A stretch of DNA of 64,000 bases, taken from Roseateles subflavus. GTDB lineage: Bacteria; Pseudomonadota; Gammaproteobacteria; Burkholderiales; Burkholderiaceae_C. The notes under the pieces were generated by a model that was not told where the DNA came from, made no database searches, and worked only from the letters and a program-made list of their open reading frames with translations. This document shows positions 24,418-32,037 of this stretch, piece by piece (the first letter of the stretch is position 1; each line of letters opens with the position of its first letter). The position numbers and the translations under genes are program-made. The stretch spans positions 496,001 to 560,000 of the forward strand of contig NZ_JASVDS010000001.1 in NCBI RefSeq assembly GCF_030285365.1, written 5' to 3'.

Positions 24418-25836
24418 CTAGCCGCGAAAGATCTTGCCGGGGTTCATGATGTTCCGCGGGTCCACGGCGCGCTTGAGGGTGCGCATCAGATCCACGGCGC
24501 CCTCGCCGGCCTCGTCCAGCAGGAAGTCCTGCTTGTGCAGCCCGATGCCGTGCTCTCCCGTGCAGGTTCCGCCCAGGCGCAGCGCCCGGGCCACCATCTG
24601 CGCGGACAGCCGCTCCGCCGTCTCCCGCTCGGCGGGCAGCGCCGGGTCGATCAGGTAGCCCATGTGGAAGTTGCCATCGCCCACATGACCCACGATGAAG
24701 TAGGGCAGACCGGACGCCAGCACCTCGGCCACCGACTCGTTGATGCTCTCCGCCAGGCGCGAGATCGGCACGCAGGTGTCCGTGGTGACGCAGCGGCAGC
24801 CCGGCTTCATCTGCAGGGCCGAGAGGTAGGCATGGTGGCGCGCCGTCCACAGCCGCGTGCGCTCCTCCGGTGTGCGGGACCACTCGAAGTCCTCGCCGCC
24901 GAAGTCGCGGGCGATGTCCTGCACGGTCGCGGCCTGCTCGGCCACACCGGCCTCGGACCCATGGAACTCCATCAGCAGCATGGCCGACTCCCGCAGACCG
25001 AGGTGGTCATGGGCGTTCACGGCCCGCACGGTGTTCGCATCCAGCAACTCGCAGCGGGCGATGGGCACGCCCATCTGGATGATCTGCATGGTGGTCTGCA
25101 CGGCCGCGTCGATGCTGGGGAAGAAGCAGATCGCGGCCGACACGGCCTCGGGCAGCGGATACAGGCGCAGCGTCAGCTCGGTGATCACGCCCAGCGTGCC
25201 CTCGCTGCCCACGAACAGGCGCGTGAGGTCGTAGCCCGCGCTGCTCTTGCGGGCCCGCGAGCCCGTGCGGATCACCTCGCCGCCCGGCGTTACGACGCGC
25301 AGCGCCAGGACGTTCTCGCGCAGCGTGCCGTAGCGAACCGCATTGGTCCCGCTGGCCCGCGTGGCCGCCATGCCGCCCAGCGACGCATCGGCACCCGGGT
25401 CGATGGGAAAGAACAGGCCCTGGTGGCGCAGCTCGTTGTTGAGCTGGTGGCGCGTCACCCCGGGCTGCACGGTCACGGTGAGATCCTCCGCCTGCACGGC
25501 CAGCAGGCGGTTCATGCGGGAGAGGTCCAGGCTGATGCCGCCTTGCACCGCCAGCAGATGGCCTTCCAGCGAGGTGCCGGCCCCGTAGGGAATCACGGGC
25601 ACGGCGTGCGCATGGGCCTGCGCCAGCACGAAGGCCACCTCCTCCTCCGATTCCGCAAAGAGCACGAGCTCGGGCGGCGCGACGTCGAAGGGGCTCTCGT
25701 CGCGCCCGTGCTGCTCGCGCACGGCCAGGGACTCGGCGCAGCGGGCGCCAAATCGATCGCGAAGGGCCTGCTTCAGCGTCTCGGGCACTGCGCGGCGGGG
25801 GCTGTCGAGAGCAGCGGGCAACGAGACGTGGGACAT
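24418..25836 (-). CDS. FAD-binding oxidoreductase, D-lactate dehydrogenase (cytochrome)/GlcD type
   Basis: The 472-residue flavoprotein has an FAD_binding_4 domain with PVIPYGAGTSLEGHLLAVQGG, DPGADASLGGMAATRASGTNA and GSEGTLGVITELTLRLYPLP. The FAD-oxidase C-terminal domain has FIVGHVGDGNFHMGY and GTCTGEHGIGLHKQ. The pattern is closest to D-2-hydroxyacid (D-lactate) dehydrogenases passing electrons to cytochrome or quinone. A GGAG five bases before ATG 25836 sets the start. A large open frame continues upstream without coding character. Glycolate is an alternative substrate. Confidence 0.9.
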   Translation of the reverse strand: MSHVSLPAALDSPRRAVPETLKQALRDRFGARCAESLAVREQHGRDESPFDVAPPELVLFAESEEEVAFVLAQAHAHAVPVIPYGAGTSLEGHLLAVQGGISLDLSRMNRLLAVQAEDLTVTVQPGVTRHQLNNELRHQGLFFPIDPGADASLGGMAATRASGTNAVRYGTLRENVLALRVVTPGGEVIRTGSRARKSSAGYDLTRLFVGSEGTLGVITELTLRLYPLPEAVSAAICFFPSIDAAVQTTMQIIQMGVPIARCELLDANTVRAVNAHDHLGLRESAMLLMEFHGSEAGVAEQAATVQDIARDFGGEDFEWSRTPEERTRLWTARHHAYLSALQMKPGCRCVTTDTCVPISRLAESINESVAEVLASGLPYFIVGHVGDGNFHMGYLIDPALPAERETAERLSAQMVARALRLGGTCTGEHGIGLHKQDFLLDEAGEGAVDLMRTLKRAVDPRNIMNPGKIFRG

Positions 25837-26002
25837 GGCGGGCTCCATCAGCACAGGCGTGGCCCATTCTAGGAAGCCGGCCTGAACCGATGCTGAACAA
25901 GGCCGATCGCCCGGAAGCTGCGCTGGCGCAAGCCGGGAGGCTTGAAGCGCCGGCGCCCCCGTGCCACCATGGCTGCAAGACCGCCACCCCCGAGGAGATG
26001 CC

Positions 26003-26236
26003 ATGAGCCTGTCGACCTGGATTCTGTTGAGCGCTGTCGTCATCCTGGCCCTGCTGGGCCTCTGGCGCCGGGACATGGTGGCCCTGCTGCTCCAGAACAT
26101 CATGAGTGCCTTCCGCGCGCCCAGCCCGCCCGTGGCGCCGCCCGGCCATGCCCCGACGCCGCATGGCGAAGGCGCCCAGGCCCATCCCGCCAGCCCGCAG
26201 CGGCCCGACTTTCACCGCAGCGGACGCAGGGGCTAA
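26003..26236 (+). CDS. small single-pass membrane protein, hypothetical
   Basis: The 77-residue protein has one membrane segment at the N-terminus (about 6-22, ILLSAVVILALLGLW) and a Pro/His-rich cytoplasmic tail (PAPSPPVAPPGHAP-like). GAGGAG precedes the start. The gene lies between the divergent flavoprotein gene and the adenosyltransferase gene. I do not recognise a family. Confidence 0.6.
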   Translation: MSLSTWILLSAVVILALLGLWRRDMVALLLQNIMSAFRAPSPPVAPPGHAPTPHGEGAQAHPASPQRPDFHRSGRRG

Positions 26237-26301
26237 GACGGGCCGCCGGCCCGGTTCAGGCAAGATGCGGGCCTCTTCACCACGACCCGCTCCCTGACAC
26301 C

Positions 26302-26895
26302 ATGGCCAACCGACTTTCCCAGATCGCCACCCGCACCGGAGACGACGGCACCACGGGCCTGGGTGACGGCACGCGCGTGCCCAAGGATCACCTGCGCGTC
26401 CAGGCCATGGGCGATGTGGACGAGCTGAACTCCCACATCGGCGTCCTGCTTGCCGAGCCCCTGCCGGACGACGTCCGGGAGCTGCTCATCACGATCCAGC
26501 ACGAGCTCTTCAACCTCGGCGGCGAGCTGTGCATGCCCGGCTACAGCCTGCTCAAGGACGACGCCGTGCTGCGACTGGACGAGGCGCTGGCGCACTACAA
26601 CGCCGCGCTGCCGCGCCTCCAGGAGTTCATCCTGCCCGCCGGCACCCGCAGCGCCGCCATCGCCCATGTGTGCCGCACCATCGCCCGCCGTGCCGAACGC
26701 GCCGTGGTCCATGCCCTGCACCAGGGCGAGCAGATCGAGGCCGCGCCACGCCAGTACCTCAACCGTCTCTCGGACCTGCTCTTCGTGCTGGCCCGGGTCC
26801 TGAACCGCGCCAATCTCGACGGCAAGGGCGGCGACGACGTCTACTGGCACAGCGAGCGCCTCAAGCGTCAGCAGGCGGAGCCGGGCGAGGACTGA
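26302..26895 (+). CDS. cob(I)yrinic acid a,c-diamide adenosyltransferase, PduO type
   Basis: This enzyme transfers adenosyl from ATP to cob(I)alamin to make coenzyme B12. The 197-residue protein has the PduO-type ATP loop TRTGDDGTTGLGDGTRVPKDH near the N-terminus and the helical bundle motifs VDELNSHIG, RRAERAVV and YLNRLSDLLFVLARVLNR. No other cobalamin genes are in the window. The start at 26302 matches the family N-terminus; the frame is open far upstream but without homology. Confidence 0.95.
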   Translation: MANRLSQIATRTGDDGTTGLGDGTRVPKDHLRVQAMGDVDELNSHIGVLLAEPLPDDVRELLITIQHELFNLGGELCMPGYSLLKDDAVLRLDEALAHYNAALPRLQEFILPAGTRSAAIAHVCRTIARRAERAVVHALHQGEQIEAAPRQYLNRLSDLLFVLARVLNRANLDGKGGDDVYWHSERLKRQQAEPGED

Positions 26896-26911
26896 GCCGC
26901 ACGGCCGGGGC

Positions 26912-27271
26912 ATGCGTCGCATCCTGATCTTCGCCCTGGGCGGCACGGGACTGCTCGCGCTGCAAGGGCGCCTGGAACGCCTGCACCACGCGATGCCGGC
27001 CTGGCTGGTGCTCGGCCTGTTCCTGCTGCTGTGCGCCGCCACAGGCATGGGCCCCTTCGGCGATGACGAGGACGAAGAGCCCGGCCCGATTGCTCATGCC
27101 CTGCGCGTGCTCTTCCTGGGGGCTGTCGGCCTCGCCTCGCTGGTGCTGGGCGGCATGGGCTGGTCGGAGCGGCACAGCGGTCAATGGAGCGCGCTGCTGG
27201 CCCTGCAGATCCCGGTGGGCGTCCTGAGCCTGCTGCTGGGCCTTTACTTCCTGCTGCGCGGCAGGCGCTGA
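26912..27271 (+). CDS. hypothetical membrane protein, 119 aa
   Basis: About four hydrophobic segments are seen (3-18, 28-47, 66-84 and 95-115), with an acidic loop GDDEDEEPG between the second and third. The gene follows the adenosyltransferase gene by 16 bp and ends convergently, overlapping the 3' end of the WYL regulator gene by 28 bp. The family is unknown to me. Confidence 0.65.
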   Translation: MRRILIFALGGTGLLALQGRLERLHHAMPAWLVLGLFLLLCAATGMGPFGDDEDEEPGPIAHALRVLFLGAVGLASLVLGGMGWSERHSGQWSALLALQIPVGVLSLLLGLYFLLRGRR

Positions 27272-28239
27272 GTCGCCACGCGCAGGCGCTCCTCGTACGC
27301 CTCGGCCAGGGCGGCCGGCGCCTGCACCTCGACCTCGCCGGCATGCCGCAACAGGTCCATCAGCAGCTCGGTGGCGTCCACATAAGGCACCTCCAGCTCC
27401 CAGCGGCCATCGTCCAGCCAGCGGCTCTCCTGGGCCGGATGCCATTCCTCGCGTGACACCCACTGCGCCGCCTCGGCGCTGAAGATCAGGCGCGCCCGCT
27501 GCGGTTTGCCGCCCGCGAAGATGCCGTAGCCCTGGTCCAGCTCGGTCTCGAGCTGCTTCACGGCCACCGCGCGGGCCTTGTCCTCGGTCACCTCGGCCGC
27601 TTCCACGGCGTCCAGCGCAAAGCGGCGCAGGCCCTCGCTCTGGTGGCACCAGGCATCGAGGTACCAGGTGTTGCGGTAGTGGACCAGCCGCTGCGGCGAC
27701 ACCAGTCGCTCACTGCAGGAGCCAGGTTGGCCGCCGCGGCCCCGCTTGCGGTAGGCCAGGCGCAGACGCTGGCGCTTCACGAGCGCGCTGCCCACGGTCT
27801 CGAAGTGCTCGGACGGCACGCGGCGCCGCGCCGTGGAAATGAGCTTGACCCGCCGCGTCAGCTCGCGCGCCTCGGCCTCGTCACTGCCCAGCATGCCGCT
27901 GAGCTTGTCCAGCATCGGCTGCAGATGACGCGTCAGCAAGCCGTTCTCGTCCAGGCTCGACAGCAGCTGGTTCATCGTCAGCAGGGCGTGCAGCTCCTTC
28001 TCGCTGAACCACACCCCCGGCAGCTCGTGCTTCTGCCCGCGCCAGTCCTGGCTGAAGCGGTAGCCCTTGTCCAGGGCGTCGTACTCGATGGGCGCATCCA
28101 TGCGCTCGCGCAGGTACTGCAGGTCGCGCTTGAGGGTCGCCGGCGACACCTCCAGGGCCTCCAGCAGCGTCGCAAAGCTGACGCACTCCTGGGCGCGGAT
28201 CAGCATCTCGATCTTGTAGAAGCGCTCGGTACGGTCCAT
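27244..28239 (-). CDS. WYL-domain transcriptional regulator (YafY-like)
   Basis: The 331-residue protein has an N-terminal DeoR-type winged helix (RFYKIEMLIRAQECVSFATLLEALEVSPATLKRDL), a central WYL domain with VHYRNTWYLDAWCHQSEGLRRFALDAVEA, and a C-terminal WCX-type extension. WYL proteins sense ligands, often nucleic acids or nucleotides, and repress or activate nearby genes including defence and repair loci. It is divergent from the 353-residue unknown gene at 28.4 kb, which is a likely target. GAGGGAGGG lies ahead of the ATG. Confidence 0.93.
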   Translation of the reverse strand: MDRTERFYKIEMLIRAQECVSFATLLEALEVSPATLKRDLQYLRERMDAPIEYDALDKGYRFSQDWRGQKHELPGVWFSEKELHALLTMNQLLSSLDENGLLTRHLQPMLDKLSGMLGSDEAEARELTRRVKLISTARRRVPSEHFETVGSALVKRQRLRLAYRKRGRGGQPGSCSERLVSPQRLVHYRNTWYLDAWCHQSEGLRRFALDAVEAAEVTEDKARAVAVKQLETELDQGYGIFAGGKPQRARLIFSAEAAQWVSREEWHPAQESRWLDDGRWELEVPYVDATELLMDLLRHAGEVEVQAPAALAEAYEERLRVATQRLPRSRK

Positions 28240-28383
28240 GGCCAGCGGCCCTCCCTCTCGTGGTTTTCCCCAGACTCCAGACCCGACGCAGGTAGCTCAC
28301 GCCTTGAGCTACCTGGATCGCACACTGTGCCACAAGGTCGCTGACAGATTTGTGGCGGCCCGCCACTCCCCCCACTTCCGGAG

Positions 28384-29445
28384 ATGACCATGGCCCAGCT
28401 CAGCACCCCGTCCACTGCCCGATTCGTTCCGCCTGCATCGGCCCAGCTCGATCTGGCCATGGACGACGGCCCCACCCTGCCCGCCGGCCGGCAAGTCGGC
28501 TTCGAACTCGGCTGGGACCATGCGCGCCACGGCATCGCACCGGCCGTCGAGCACCTTTTCAGCACCTCCCCTCTGCGCCAGGGCTGGCAGGCGGGCCAGG
28601 CCACCTTCGGGCGTCGCACGCTCAAGGCCGCCGCCCACACGCAACGCTGGCTGCAACTGCGCACGCATGCGTGGGCCCGCGGCCGCAGCTTCGAGACCAC
28701 GCTGCTCACGCCCAACTACCTGCAGCAACTGGACACGGAGCACTGCCCCGCCAGCCGCCTGCCGCTCAATGACGTGCCCGGCCATGCGCAGCAGCGCCGT
28801 CTGGATCGCGTGCGGGACGACGCGGGCTACGCCGCGGGCCACCTGGCCATGATGAGCCGCCAGGCCAACACGGCCAAGGGAAGCCGCTGCTGGAGCGAGC
28901 TGCAGGCTGCCGCGCACAGCCTGCAGGCCGGCCCCATCCGCGAGATGGGTGGCCTCGATGCAAAGGCCTGGCAGCGCCTGGCCGTGCTGGCCAGCTTCGT
29001 GACGACGCTCCCGCACGAGGAGGCCGCCGTGCTCCCGCTGCATGTCCTGCCGCCGAACCGCCTGCGCCTCTTCAACCCCATCCAGGCGCTGCAGGCACTC
29101 GTGACCCGCCAGTTCGCCACGCCGGGCTGGAGCCAGCGACTGGCGCGCCTGGAGGCCCTGCTGCCGCACGACGAGCTGCGGGTCGACTTCAACCGCTTCG
29201 TGCTGGCCTTCGTGCCCCGCGTGCTGCAGCAGCAGCATCTGCAGACGCCGCACGAGATCCGCTGGGCCCTGGAGGACGCCTGGAGCCATGAGCTCGTGCA
29301 GCGCCGCTGGAGCCGCTTCGCCCTGCGCCTGAGCGCCGATCAGGCCGAGCAGCTGGTGCAGCGCGCCGCCGCCAAGCGCCTGTGCCCGGTCCATGTGCAG
29401 CAGCACGAGGCCCCCGCTGCCACCGAAGGCTGGGGGCTGGCCTGA
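28384..29445 (+). CDS. conserved-looking hypothetical protein, 353 aa
   Basis: I do not recognise the family. The protein has no signal peptide or membrane segment. It is rich in Arg, His and Trp, with segments such as VGFELGWDHARHGIAP, SFETTLLTPNYLQQL, RDDAGYAAGHLAMMSRQA and RVDFNRFVLAFVPRVLQQQ that suggest a mostly helical cytoplasmic protein. The start is ATG 28384 or 28390, with CGGAG just upstream. It is divergent from the WYL regulator gene and monocistronic, ending about 110 bp before a terminator. Regulation by the WYL protein is inferred. Confidence 0.7.
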   Translation: MTMAQLSTPSTARFVPPASAQLDLAMDDGPTLPAGRQVGFELGWDHARHGIAPAVEHLFSTSPLRQGWQAGQATFGRRTLKAAAHTQRWLQLRTHAWARGRSFETTLLTPNYLQQLDTEHCPASRLPLNDVPGHAQQRRLDRVRDDAGYAAGHLAMMSRQANTAKGSRCWSELQAAAHSLQAGPIREMGGLDAKAWQRLAVLASFVTTLPHEEAAVLPLHVLPPNRLRLFNPIQALQALVTRQFATPGWSQRLARLEALLPHDELRVDFNRFVLAFVPRVLQQQHLQTPHEIRWALEDAWSHELVQRRWSRFALRLSADQAEQLVQRAAAKRLCPVHVQQHEAPAATEGWGLA

Positions 29446-29554
29446 AGCCCGCGCAGCGTCATCACCACGTCATGCCGGCGTGTCACAGTCGCCGCGTCGA
29501 TCGGCCGGCCCTGCCCGCCGGCGACAGAGCTCAAACATCCGCTCTTGCCTTCTC

Positions 29555-29591
29555 AGCCCCGCCAGGCCCCGGTCCGGCGGGGCTTCTTTTT
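29555..29591 (+). terminator. Rho-independent terminator
   Basis: The stem AGCCCCGCC (29555-29563) pairs with GGCGGGGCT (29576-29584) and is followed by TCTTTTT. It lies between the unknown gene and phaB. Confidence 0.88.
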
Positions 29592-29716
29592 GGGCCCGCG
29601 CCATGCCCTCGCCGCCCTCATGCCGGGGGGCCCGGGCGGTTGACGCACGGAGCCGTCACGCGAATGATGCGGCGTTGGCGCTGCGGCGCCCTGCATCACA
29701 CAAGGAGACATCGAGC

Positions 29717-30442
29717 ATGCAAAGAGTGGCCATCGTGACGGGAGGCACCCGCGGCATCGGCGGCGCCATCGCCCTGGGCCTCAAGGCAGCGGGCTACCGC
29801 GTGGCCAGCGTCTACGCCGACAACGACACCGCCGCCCAGGCCTTCCACGAGCACAGCGGCATTCCCGTGTTCCGCTGGGACGTCTCCGACTACGAGGCCT
29901 GCGAGCGCGGCGTCGCCCAGGTCGAGGCCCAGCTCGGGCCGGTGGACGTCCTGGTCAACAACGCCGGCATCACCCGCGACGGCATGCTGCACAAGATGAC
30001 GCTCGCCCAGTGGCAGGCCGTGATCAACACCAACCTGAATTCGGTCTTCAACATGAGCCGGCAGGTGATCAACGGCATGCGGGAGCGCGGATTCGGGCGC
30101 ATCGTGAACATCTCGTCCATCAATGCCCAGAAGGGCCAGCTCGGCCAGACCAACTACTCGGCGGCCAAGGCCGGCGAGATCGGCTTCAGCAAGGCACTCG
30201 CCCTGGAGAACGCCAACAAGGGCATCACCGTGAACGTGATCTGCCCCGGCTACATCGCCACGGACATGGTCAAGTCCATGAAGCCGGAGGTGGTGAGCAG
30301 CATGATCCTGCCGCAGATCCCGGTGGGGCGCCTCGGCACGCCGGAGGAAATCGCCCGCTGCGTGTGTTTCCTGGTGGCGGACGAGGCCAGCTTCATCACC
30401 GGCGCCACGATCAGCGCCAACGGTGGGCAGTACCTCGCCTGA
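29717..30442 (+). CDS. phaB: acetoacetyl-CoA reductase PhaB
   Basis: PhaB reduces acetoacetyl-CoA to (R)-3-hydroxybutyryl-CoA with NADPH for polyhydroxybutyrate synthesis. The 241-residue short-chain dehydrogenase has VTGGTRGIGGAIALGL, NNAGITRDGMLHKM, the catalytic Ser in ISSINAQKGQLGQTNYSAAKAG with Tyr and Lys, and VCPGYIATDM-type loop residues. The Q-x-x-Y-S-A-A-K context is characteristic of PhaB. AAGGAGA (29702-29708) precedes the start. No phaA or phaC lies in the window. Confidence 0.93.
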   Translation: MQRVAIVTGGTRGIGGAIALGLKAAGYRVASVYADNDTAAQAFHEHSGIPVFRWDVSDYEACERGVAQVEAQLGPVDVLVNNAGITRDGMLHKMTLAQWQAVINTNLNSVFNMSRQVINGMRERGFGRIVNISSINAQKGQLGQTNYSAAKAGEIGFSKALALENANKGITVNVICPGYIATDMVKSMKPEVVSSMILPQIPVGRLGTPEEIARCVCFLVADEASFITGATISANGGQYLA

Positions 30443-30457
30443 CGGTGGCGAGGGGGC

Positions 30458-30676
30458 TCAGGCCGGGAGACCCTGGCTGAAGCGCTCGACCGTCCCGGCG
30501 GAGTCCTGCAACGCCACGTGGTAGCCCCGTTCCTTGAACCACATCGCCCAGTTGTGGGCGAGCCGGCGATCGGGCAGCCACGGGCCCGTGCGGTCGATGT
30601 GAATGCGGTGGCCGCGGCGTTCGTAGAACACCACGCGCCACATGCTCCCACTCGATCCGAAGTTATAGCTGCTCAT
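30458..30676 (-). CDS. small hypothetical protein, 72 aa
   Basis: The short protein MSSYNFGSSGSMWRVVFYE- continues with RRGHRIHIDRTGPW and AHNWAMWFKERGYHVAL. It is soluble and rich in Trp, Arg and Tyr, with a composition unlike the antisense frames. It converges on phaB with 15 bp between the stops. The internal ATG at 30643, after GGGAG, is an alternative start. Its function is unknown. Confidence 0.55.
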   Translation of the reverse strand: MSSYNFGSSGSMWRVVFYERRGHRIHIDRTGPWLPDRRLAHNWAMWFKERGYHVALQDSAGTVERFSQGLPA

Positions 30677-30721
30677 AAGCGGGCGTGAATCTATCAGATC
30701 GCCCGCGGCCCGCCGGCCTGA

Positions 30722-31210
30722 TCAGCTTCTCGATTCGTCAACCCATTCACGCAAGGTGAGCACGCGCAGGCCCGGATAACGCGCCGCCTGCCGCGCCACA
30801 TGGCTGCGAAGCGCGACGGAGTCGCTCAGCAGCAGCCCCGCCCCGGCGGCCTGCGCCAGGCTCAGCGCCAGCAGCGGTCCCAGCGGCAAGCGCGCGGCCG
30901 CCCGCTTGGCGAGCGGCTTGCAGACCTCGGCATAGGGCAGCACATCGGCCAGCAGCTCCTGCTGCTGGGCAGGCTTGAGCTTCAAGGCGGGTGCCGCCAG
31001 GCTCAGCATCAGCAGTTGCGCGGTCTCCGCACAGACCAGCAAGGGCAGCTGCCCCTCCTGCCAGGCCTGGCGCAGCAGCCCGCCCGCTTCGTCGTTGTGC
31101 AGCAGCACTTGAAGGAGCAGCGCCGTGTCCAGCACGGCGGTGGGGGGTCGGGTCTTGCGCGGACGCCCACCCGGCCGGGGCGTGCCGGCCGATCGTGCTC
31201 GTGGGCTCAT
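30722..31210 (-). CDS. PIN-domain protein, probable toxin of a type II pair
   Basis: The 162-residue protein has a basic N-terminal tail (about 1-22) then a PIN-like fold: TAVLDTALLLQVLLHND with the first acidic residue, LVCAETAQLLM with a conserved Glu, and AGLLLSDSVALRSHV with the C-terminal Asp. PIN toxins are Mg-dependent ribonucleases. Its ATG overlaps the stop of the upstream AbrB-type gene (ATGA), the usual antitoxin-toxin order and coupling. The assignment to the PIN family is by motif order, so moderate confidence. Confidence 0.7.
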   Translation of the reverse strand: MSPRARSAGTPRPGGRPRKTRPPTAVLDTALLLQVLLHNDEAGGLLRQAWQEGQLPLLVCAETAQLLMLSLAAPALKLKPAQQQELLADVLPYAEVCKPLAKRAAARLPLGPLLALSLAQAAGAGLLLSDSVALRSHVARQAARYPGLRVLTLREWVDESRS

Positions 31211-31794
31211 GCGGCGCGACGCGAGGTCGTCGCGCCACGGCCGGCGCGGCTCGCCGGCGCGGCGGTCGCTTTGCTGCGGCGCACGGCAGCGGTACTCGAT
31301 GGTTTTGCCGCGCTCTTGCGGGTCACGGCTGCCGTCCCACGGGGCTTGGAAACGGCACTCGATGGTTTTGCACGCTGGTCAGCCCGCGGCTTTTTCGGGG
31401 TCTCGATGGTTTTGAGGGCCGGCGTCCGGACTGCCGCCTTCCTCAACGTTTTTCCCGCTGTTTTGGCCGCTGCCTTCTTGGGTGCCGATTTTGGCGCCGC
31501 CGGGGTACTCAATGGTTTTGCCGCCTTCGCGGCCCGGGGCTTCTGGGGGGTCTCGATGGTTTTGACACCCCCCATCTGCGTTTCGGCCCAGCTCAGGGCC
31601 GCATCCAGCGTTTTCTGGGACAGGGCCAATTCGGCCAGCTTCGCACGGAGGGCATCGCCTCGCTGGATCCGCACGGGGGTCAGCACGATTTGGCCACCCC
31701 GGGTCTGCACGTCGAAGTACTGCACCGGCCCGAGGGGCTCGGTCACGCTCTTGGGCAAGGTCAGTTGATTCTTGGCGGTAATCTTCGCGAGCAC
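31207..31794 (-). CDS. AbrB/SpoVT-type antitoxin with histone H1-like tail
   Basis: Residues 1-45 (AKITAKNQLTLPKSV and QYFDVQTRGGQIVLTPVR) form an AbrB-type swapped-hairpin DNA-binding domain, as in VapB and MazE antitoxins. A helical segment (46-75, ALRAKLAELALSQKTLDAALSWAE) could bind the toxin. Residues 76-195 are a Lys/Ala/Pro/Thr-rich tail like bacterial H1-like or AlgP proteins, with KTIETPQKPRA and KTIETPKKPRA repeats. Antitoxins of this class are normally 70-90 residues, so the tail is unusual. It starts with GTG, and a perfect 9-bp inverted repeat lies 15 bp upstream as a likely autoregulatory operator. Confidence 0.8.
   Translation of the reverse strand: MLAKITAKNQLTLPKSVTEPLGPVQYFDVQTRGGQIVLTPVRIQRGDALRAKLAELALSQKTLDAALSWAETQMGGVKTIETPQKPRAAKAAKPLSTPAAPKSAPKKAAAKTAGKTLRKAAVRTPALKTIETPKKPRADQRAKPSSAVSKPRGTAAVTRKSAAKPSSTAAVRRSKATAAPASRAGRGATTSRRAA
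31294..31564. repeat. five CTCGATGGTTTTG repeats inside the antitoxin tail
   Basis: Copies of the 13-mer are at 31294-31306, 31357-31369, 31402-31414, 31508-31520 (one mismatch) and 31552-31564. On the coding strand the word is read as KTIE in two copies but as KPSS or KPLS in three, that is, in two different codon phases. Confidence 0.85.
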
Positions 31795-31809
31795 TTGATG
31801 GAAATTCTG

Positions 31810-31830
31810 AAAGTAAGGAACCCTTACTTT
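31810..31830. promoter_or_regulatory. inverted-repeat operator of the AbrB/PIN pair
   Basis: AAAGTAAGG (31810-31818) and CCTTACTTT (31822-31830) form a perfect 9-bp inverted repeat with a 3-bp spacer, 15 bp before the antitoxin start. This fits a site for autorepression by an AbrB-type antitoxin. It is inferred. Confidence 0.6.
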
Positions 31831-32037
31831 ACCTCGGATCAGGGGCCTCGAAGGGAATGCCGGGCTCGATGGACCGAAGCCAGGACACCCGATGAATGCG
31901 AGCTTCCGCTCGATCTATTCCCTGTTCAAGGCCTGATTTCAGAGGGCGCTGACTTTCATCGTTACTTTCAAAACGAAGAGTCTCACCTCCATCAATTCAT
32001 GAGACGTCGTGACGAATGAGGCGGTCCCGCGGGCCCT

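Noticed and set aside
30510-30525. Additional parS-like site around CCACGTGG
   Set aside because: Only the central 8 bp match; the outer half-site bases are wrong.
30991-32019. 342-residue plus-strand frame across the PIN/AbrB region
   Set aside because: It is antisense to two overlapping genes with family motifs and contains low-complexity Arg/Gly-rich sequence.
31837-32037. Small plus-strand coding remnant between the AbrB gene and the solute-binding protein gene
   Set aside because: Short frames exist but show no ribosome-binding site or similarity I can recognise; the region is left as intergenic.
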